From Thermoplasmata archaeon (lineage in GTDB: Archaea > Thermoplasmatota > Thermoplasmata > Lutacidiplasmatales > UBA184), in assembly GCA_030046135.1 (NCBI GenBank), contig JASIEC010000093.1, forward strand, positions 1-12,011: a stretch of DNA of 12,011 nt, given 5' to 3'. The first letter of the stretch is position 1. Each line of letters starts with the position of its first letter. The translations under genes were made by a program, and so were the position numbers. The notes under the pieces were generated by a model, which was given only the letters and a program-made list of their open reading frames with translations, searched no databases and was not told the DNA's origin. Of this stretch, positions 8,627 through 12,011 are shown piece after piece.

Positions 8627-9429
8627 GGCGGGGGCCGGCCGCGTCGGTCGTCGTCGTCCTCGTCGTGCTGGGCCTCCTCGCGGTCGGCCCGGTCCTCCCG
8701 GGGGCGCGCGCCGCGACGGCGGGCGCGACCAACCCGCTCGAGGGGAACCTCACCGGGCCCGCGCTCGTCGGGGCCGGCTCCAACGACACCTACTACGTCA
8801 ACGGGACCGCGACGGGAGTGGCCGCGGGGGCCTCCGTGAGCTGGAACGCGTCGGTCGCGGGCGGCAACACGACCGGCGCGACGGTCGAGCCTGTCTCGGG
8901 CGGGATCACCGCCGGGACGCCGTCGAAGATCTACCTCCTTCCCGGCACGACGCTCCAGACGCTGACGCTCGAGGTCGAGCTCAGGACCTCGGGGGGCGGG
9001 ACGAACTCGACGCTCGACCTGAGCGAGCGGGTGCGCGTCGTCACCCCGATCGTCCTCAAGGCGGTCCTCGTCGCCGGACCGCACGCGGGCGTCCTTCCGT
9101 TCACGGTCACGGTCTACCTCGACGGGTCGAAGGTGGGCTCCGTGAGCGTCCCCTCGATGCCCGCCGACACCTCGTACAACCTCACGTTCGACTACCCGTC
9201 GACCGGGCTCTCGCCCGGGACCCACACGTTCACGCTCTCCCTCGCGAACGAGCACGGGCTCGTCACGTTCGAGGGCGGCGGGACGGTCCTCTCCCGCTCG
9301 TTCTACGTCGCCCCGCCGCCGACCGACCTCGCGCTCTGGATCGTGGTCGGCGTCATCGCGTTCTTCGGAGTCCTCCTTATATTGGCGTCCCGGGTGGCCG
9401 CGCGCCGTCGGGGCGGGGCGCGTCGGTAG
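8623..9429 (+). CDS. Small membrane-anchored surface glycoprotein, translationally coupled to aglB
   Basis: No family recognised. The ATG at 8623 overlaps the aglB stop as ATGA and gives 268 residues. An alternative GTG at 8611 has a GGAGGA (8598-8603) seven bases upstream and would add four residues; a GTG at 8596 is also open. From the ATG, a short MRR-type basic start, a hydrophobic core and an Ala-rich stretch near residue 30 form a signal peptide. The ectodomain is beta-rich with seven N-x-S/T sequons and no cysteines, of the CARDB or Ig-like kind by eye. A hydrophobic segment at about 236-258 followed by an Arg-rich tail (RRRGGARR) anchors it by the C-terminus. Topology therefore matches the AglB tail. 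Overlap with aglB implies co-translation and suggests either an accessory partner or a preferred substrate of AglB; that role is inference. The last codons carry the TATA box of the next unit. Confidence 0.75.
   Translation: MRRGPAASVVVVLVVLGLLAVGPVLPGARAATAGATNPLEGNLTGPALVGAGSNDTYYVNGTATGVAAGASVSWNASVAGGNTTGATVEPVSGGITAGTPSKIYLLPGTTLQTLTLEVELRTSGGGTNSTLDLSERVRVVTPIVLKAVLVAGPHAGVLPFTVTVYLDGSKVGSVSVPSMPADTSYNLTFDYPSTGLSPGTHTFTLSLANEHGLVTFEGGGTVLSRSFYVAPPPTDLALWIVVGVIAFFGVLLILASRVAARRRGGARR
9377..9383 (+). promoter_or_regulatory. Probable TATA box inside the preceding coding sequence
   Basis: TTATATT lies in the codons CTT-ATA-TTG near the end of the upstream gene, the only AT-rich island in that neighbourhood and the only ATA codon I find in that gene. 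Start of transcription would fall near 9405, about 50 bases before the zinc-ribbon ATG at 9458. It would let the translation-linked genes be expressed apart from aglB. Confidence 0.5.
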
Positions 9430-9447
9430 ACGGTCCTCCCGCGGCGG

Positions 9448-9451
9448 GGAG
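9448..9451 (+). promoter_or_regulatory. Ribosome binding site of the zinc-ribbon gene
   Basis: GGAG within GGGGAG sits six bases before the ATG at 9458, supporting that start for a gene of only 56 codons. Confidence 0.6.
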
Positions 9452-9457
9452 TCGACG

Positions 9458-9628
9458 ATGGTCCGGGCGGAGCTCAAGTGCACCTCGTGCGGCCGATCGC
9501 TGCCGGGCGAGGGCACGACGCAGTTCCCCTGCCCGAGCTGCGGCGAGGCGACGATCGGCCGGTGCGCCCGGTGCCGCGACCAGAGCGTCCGCTACCGCTG
9601 CCCGCACTGCGGCTTCGAAGGGCCGTAG
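9458..9628 (+). CDS. Zinc-ribbon RNA-binding protein (COG2888/DUF1610 type)
   Basis: A 56-residue protein consisting almost wholly of four CxxC knuckles: Cys8/11, Cys25/28, Cys36/39 and Cys48/51, enough for two zinc sites. This size and spacing match the small archaeal zinc-ribbon proteins of COG2888, predicted to bind RNA and act in translation, which are commonly encoded directly before elongation factor 1-beta, exactly as here. The start is fixed by the GGAG six bases upstream, and the TAG stop overlaps the ribosome binding site of the next gene, so the two are very likely co-translated. Basic residues are scattered between the knuckles. The family is confident from motif and context; its precise molecular role remains poorly defined. 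Confidence 0.9.
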   Translation: MVRAELKCTSCGRSLPGEGTTQFPCPSCGEATIGRCARCRDQSVRYRCPHCGFEGP

Positions 9629-9633
9629 GAGGG
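9628..9633 (+). promoter_or_regulatory. Strong Shine-Dalgarno for aEF-1beta
   Basis: GGAGGG begins on the last base of the upstream TAG stop and lies eight bases before the ATG at 9642. It shows that this organism uses Shine-Dalgarno initiation inside operons, even though aglB at a transcript start lacks one. Confidence 0.75.
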
Positions 9634-9641
9634 CCGGAACG

Positions 9642-9908
9642 ATGGGTCGCGTCGCCGTCCTCTTCCGCCTGATGCCCCACGGCGTCGACACCGACCTGGA
9701 GCGGCTCGCCCGCGACGCCCGATCGTCCGTGCCGGCGTCGGTGACGGTCCGCGGGAGCCAGATCCGGGACGTCGCCTACGGCCTCCGCTCGCTGCTCCTG
9801 TCCGTCGTCATGGACGATGCGGGCGGGCTCCTCGCGTCGACCGAGGAGGCGCTCGCGAAGATCCCCGGGGTCGAGTCGGTCGAGGTGATGGAGGAGGGCC
9901 TGCTCTAA
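9642..9908 (+). CDS. ef1b: Elongation factor 1-beta (archaeal, nucleotide exchange factor)
   Basis: The 88-residue product has the full length typical of archaeal EF-1beta, which corresponds to the C-terminal exchange domain of the eukaryotic factor and promotes GDP-GTP exchange on EF-1alpha during elongation. Recognisable family features are the N-terminal VAVLFRLMP strand, the central AYGLRSLLLSVVMDD segment (a basic residue before a hydrophobic strand, then acidic residues), and the C-terminal IPGVESVEVMEEG motif that ends the alpha/beta sandwich. The start is supported by a strong ribosome binding site. It lies 13 bases after the zinc-ribbon gene, the standard archaeal pairing, and 21 bases before the membrane hydrolase gene, so all three probably share a transcript. 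It should act in the cytoplasm. Confidence 0.97.
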   Translation: MGRVAVLFRLMPHGVDTDLERLARDARSSVPASVTVRGSQIRDVAYGLRSLLLSVVMDDAGGLLASTEEALAKIPGVESVEVMEEGLL

Positions 9909-9929
9909 CCGAGCGGGCCCCGGGTCGCC

Positions 9930-10913
9930 GTGGACCTCCTCACGCACGTCCTCCTCGCCTACCTCCTCACGTTCGGCATCGTCGGCTTCCACGTCCAGTA
10001 CCTCGCGGCCGGGGCGCTCGCGGGGGGCCTGCCCGACGGGGACGCCCTCCTCTACCCCCTGTCGCGCCGGTTCCCGATCTTCCGCCATCACGGAATCACC
10101 CACTCCCTCACCGGCGTGACGATCCTCGCGACGGTCGGGGCGTTCATCGCCCCGCACCTCGCCCCGGGCTCCGTCCTCGTCTACTGGATCGTGATGGAGG
10201 CGGGCGGGATCTCGCACATCCTCGCCGACGGGTTCACGAGCTTCGCGGTGCCGCCGCTGCTACCGTTCTCCGAAGCGGAGCTCCATCTGGACGCCGATCG
10301 GGCGATCAACTTCGCCACGCTCGCGCTCTCGATCGCCTCGTTCTACGTCCTCCTCGGCGTCGAACGGAACCACGTCGCCTTCGCCGAGTACCTCCTCACC
10401 GTCGACGTCCTGGCCGCGATCTACGGCGGGTACCTCGCCCTTCGGCTCGCGGCCCGGATCCAGATCGGACGGCGGAGGGCCCGCCTCGGCGGGTTCGATC
10501 ACGTCGTCCCGACGGGGAACCCGTTCGTCTGGCTCCTCGTCACCGAGCGCACGGACGGGGGCCGCCGCTCGACGTCGTACGCCCGCTACGTCTTCGGACG
10601 GGGGATCGTCGCGGGCCCGTTCCACGTCGAGGGGCCGCTCGAGGGTCCCGCCCCGGCGGGAGCCCCGCGGACGGCCGACGAGGCGCTCGAGTGGTCGTAT
10701 CCGCTCGCCCGCCACGCGAGCCGCGTCCTCGACCGCACCTACCACTTCGGGGAGGCATTCCGGGAGCCGGAAGGGACCTGGACCGCCGTCTGGTACTCGC
10801 TCGAGTTCACGCTGCTGGGGCGCGCGGCCGGCGTCCGTGTTCGCTTCCCGGCGGGAGCCGGCGCGCCCGTCGTCCGCTCGGGGTTCGTGCGACCGCCGAA
10901 CGCCGCGGTGTGA
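9930..10913 (+). CDS. Membrane-bound metal-dependent hydrolase (DUF457/YdjM type)
   Basis: A 327-residue protein whose N-terminal half is a membrane domain with the acidic and histidine pattern of the DUF457 (COG1988) family: TH at 5-6, LPDGD at 34-38, HHGITHS at 53-59 and SHILADG at 95-101. His6, Asp36, Asp38, His54, His58, His96 and Asp100 are the likely metal ligands. Four to five hydrophobic segments are visible up to about residue 175. The C-terminal half (about 180-327) is a soluble domain rich in Arg, Gly and aromatics that I do not recognise. The GTG at 9930 is the first start after the EF-1beta stop and gives an N-terminus that fits the family; no clear ribosome binding site precedes it. 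Members are annotated as hydrolases from fold and ligands; the substrate is unknown. Short spacing implies co-transcription with EF-1beta. Confidence 0.85.
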   Translation: MDLLTHVLLAYLLTFGIVGFHVQYLAAGALAGGLPDGDALLYPLSRRFPIFRHHGITHSLTGVTILATVGAFIAPHLAPGSVLVYWIVMEAGGISHILADGFTSFAVPPLLPFSEAELHLDADRAINFATLALSIASFYVLLGVERNHVAFAEYLLTVDVLAAIYGGYLALRLAARIQIGRRRARLGGFDHVVPTGNPFVWLLVTERTDGGRRSTSYARYVFGRGIVAGPFHVEGPLEGPAPAGAPRTADEALEWSYPLARHASRVLDRTYHFGEAFREPEGTWTAVWYSLEFTLLGRAAGVRVRFPAGAGAPVVRSGFVRPPNAAV

Positions 10914-11019
10914 GCGAGTCTCGCATCACCGGACCGCGCCGAGGGTGCCTCGCCGCCGTCTCTACGAGATCGGGACGGGGGGACCCCCGCCTCGACCGAA
11001 AGTTCCGGGACCGGCCGTC

Positions 11020-11298
11020 TTACTTGTACGTAGAGAGGTGCGTCGTCCCCTCGTCGTCGACGATGGTGATGCACTCCCCTTCGCACTCGAAGAGGCACGC
11101 CTCGCACATGATGCAGTCGGGCCCGTGGATCACCGCGGACTTCTCCCCCCGGAACTGGAACTTCGCCGCGACCTGAGGGTCGTCGACCACGTTCCCGAAG
11201 TTGTCCCGGGGCTGCATCTCGAAGACCGTCACCGGACAGACGTCTCGGCAGTGGGCGCACCCCGTGCACTTCTCGAGCGCGACCTCGACGGTGACCAT
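11020..11298 (-). CDS. Two-[4Fe-4S] ferredoxin
   Basis: A 92-residue cytoplasmic electron carrier. The first cluster motif is CTGCAHCRDVCP (Cys11, 14, 17, 21); the second is Cys62, 65, 68 and 72 in the same CX2CX2CX3C spacing, but followed by EGEC instead of the usual CP, adding a ninth cysteine at 76. Forty residues separate the two motifs, longer than in compact clostridial-type ferredoxins. I chose the ATG at 11298. A longer reading from TTG at 11340 would translate straight through the TATA box and is unlikely. A GGAG lies five bases before the ATG, but the predicted transcript start is near 11305, so the message may be close to leaderless. It converges on the hydrolase gene across a 106-base gap with no T-rich terminator. 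The redox partner is not evident; the upstream reductase is NADPH-type and need not use it. Confidence 0.9.
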   Translation of the reverse strand: MVTVEVALEKCTGCAHCRDVCPVTVFEMQPRDNFGNVVDDPQVAAKFQFRGEKSAVIHGPDCIMCEACLFECEGECITIVDDEGTTHLSTYK

Positions 11299-11327
11299 GG
11301 GTTCTCCGACCGTCCCACCTAGGCGGG

Positions 11328-11336
11328 ATATATTAA
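11328..11336 (-). promoter_or_regulatory. TATA box for the ferredoxin gene
   Basis: Read on the minus strand this is TTAATATAT, nine A/T bases within a GC-rich gap between the reductase stop and the ferredoxin start. With usual spacing, transcription starts near 11303-11307, only about 5-9 bases before the ATG at 11298. This supports separate transcription from the upstream reductase gene. Confidence 0.75.
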
Positions 11337-11405
11337 TCAACTCGCCTCGGCGGGCAGCGGCCCCCCGGGCGAACGGGTGGAACGGGGGTTCGCGCGGGCC
11401 CGGAC

Positions 11406-12011
11406 TCAGGGGATGCCCGTGGGATCCCAGGAGATCCGTTCGCCCGAGGCGAGCGCGTCGAGGCGGGCGACGTCCGCGTCGCCGAGCGAGAAGTCGAGCG
11501 CGCCCGCGTTCTCCCGGATCCGGTCCTCGTGGACCGACTTCGGGATCTCGACGATCCCGTGCTCAAGACCCCAGCGGATCAGGACCTGCGCCACGGTCCT
11601 CCCGTGGGCCCGGGCGATCTCCTCGAGGACCGGCTCGCGGAGCCGGCGGCCGCGCGTGAGAGGTGAGTACGCCTCCAGCCGGATCCCGTGCGTCGCACAG
11701 TACGCGACGAGCCCCGGGTCGTAAACGAACGGGTGGAACTCCACCTGGTTGACCGCCGGGACGACGCGGGCGCGCGCGAGCAGCTCCTCGAGGTGCCGCA
11801 CGGTGTAGTTGCTAACGCCGATCGCCCGGCACAGTCCCTCCCCGCGCAGGTCCTCGAGCGCCCGCCAGGAGTCGAGGCGCTCCTGGGGGGAGTTCGCGCG
11901 GGGCCAGTGGATCAGGTAGAGGTCGATCGGACCCAGCCCGAGGAGGTCCGCGCTCTTCCTCGCCGCCGCGCGGGCCGGCTCGTAGCCGTGGTCGGAGTGC
12001 CAGAGCTTCGT
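11406..12011 (-). CDS. Aldo/keto reductase (5' partial, cut by window edge)
   Basis: The frame is open to the right edge, so the 201 residues seen are the C-terminal part of a protein that usually has about 270-300. The fragment opens with TKLWHSDHG, whose Lys is the catalytic lysine of the family; DLYLIHWP at 30-37 supplies the catalytic His (residue 35), and GVSNYT is a further family signature. Near the C-terminus IPKSVHEDRIREN matches the NADPH 2'-phosphate binding loop (Lys, Ser, Arg, Asn). The catalytic Asp and Tyr would lie beyond the window. It should be a soluble NADPH-dependent reductase of aldehydes or ketones; the substrate cannot be told from sequence. The stop TGA at 11406-11408 is complete. 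A short GCGAAC/GTTCGC inverted repeat (11369-11393) follows the gene but is too weak to call a terminator. Confidence 0.95.
   Translation of the reverse strand, partial: TKLWHSDHGYEPARAAARKSADLLGLGPIDLYLIHWPRANSPQERLDSWRALEDLRGEGLCRAIGVSNYTVRHLEELLARARVVPAVNQVEFHPFVYDPGLVAYCATHGIRLEAYSPLTRGRRLREPVLEEIARAHGRTVAQVLIRWGLEHGIVEIPKSVHEDRIRENAGALDFSLGDADVARLDALASGERISWDPTGIP

Noticed and set aside
10914..11019. Terminator between the convergent hydrolase and ferredoxin genes
   Set aside because: Only GC-rich self-complementary bits such as GGGGGACCCCC are present; there is no T-tract on either strand, so nothing supports a specific call.

Overview
The window reads as chromosomal DNA of a high-GC archaeon (GC clearly above 60%, codons mostly ending in C or G). 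The archaeal assignment rests on an AglB/STT3 oligosaccharyltransferase, an archaeal-type elongation factor 1-beta beside its usual four-CxxC zinc-ribbon partner, and AT-rich TATA-type boxes that stand out against the GC-rich background. The tandem PKD-like domains with a repeated GCxGxDxxxLxCT pattern, together with the giant repeat-rich surface proteins, resemble what I know from uncultured Thermoplasmatota. That phylum-level placement is an inference; nothing here fixes the order or genus.

Layout. (1) 1-1785, plus strand: the 3' part of a surface glycoprotein with PKD-like domains, one membrane anchor and a cytoplasmic four-cysteine zinc-ribbon tail. (2) 1786-2026: a gap holding a GC-rich hairpin and a clear TATA box. 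(3) 2027-8626, plus: a 2199-residue AglB. Its roughly 900-residue N-terminal part is an ordinary STT3-type enzyme; it is followed by about eleven Ig/carboxypeptidase-regulatory-like units, further beta-sandwich sequence and a C-terminal membrane anchor. (4) 8623-9429, plus: a small signal-peptide plus C-terminal-anchor glycoprotein whose ATG overlaps the AglB stop as ATGA. (5) 9458-10913, plus: zinc-ribbon protein, aEF-1beta and a DUF457-type membrane metal-dependent hydrolase, probably driven by a TATA box buried in the end of the preceding gene. (6) 11020-11298, minus: a two-cluster ferredoxin with its own TATA box just upstream. (7) 11406-12011, minus: the C-terminal two thirds of an aldo/keto reductase cut by the window edge.

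How the genes fit together. Genes 1 to 4 form a cell-surface, N-glycosylation neighbourhood: AglB transfers lipid-linked glycan to N-x-S/T sequons outside the membrane, and the flanking anchored proteins are rich in such sequons. The AglB tail itself carries about 55 of them. Genes in (5) are a translation-linked housekeeping unit with a membrane hydrolase appended. The ferredoxin and reductase are separate redox genes converging on that unit. The most unusual object is the AglB tail fusion with its translationally coupled partner.
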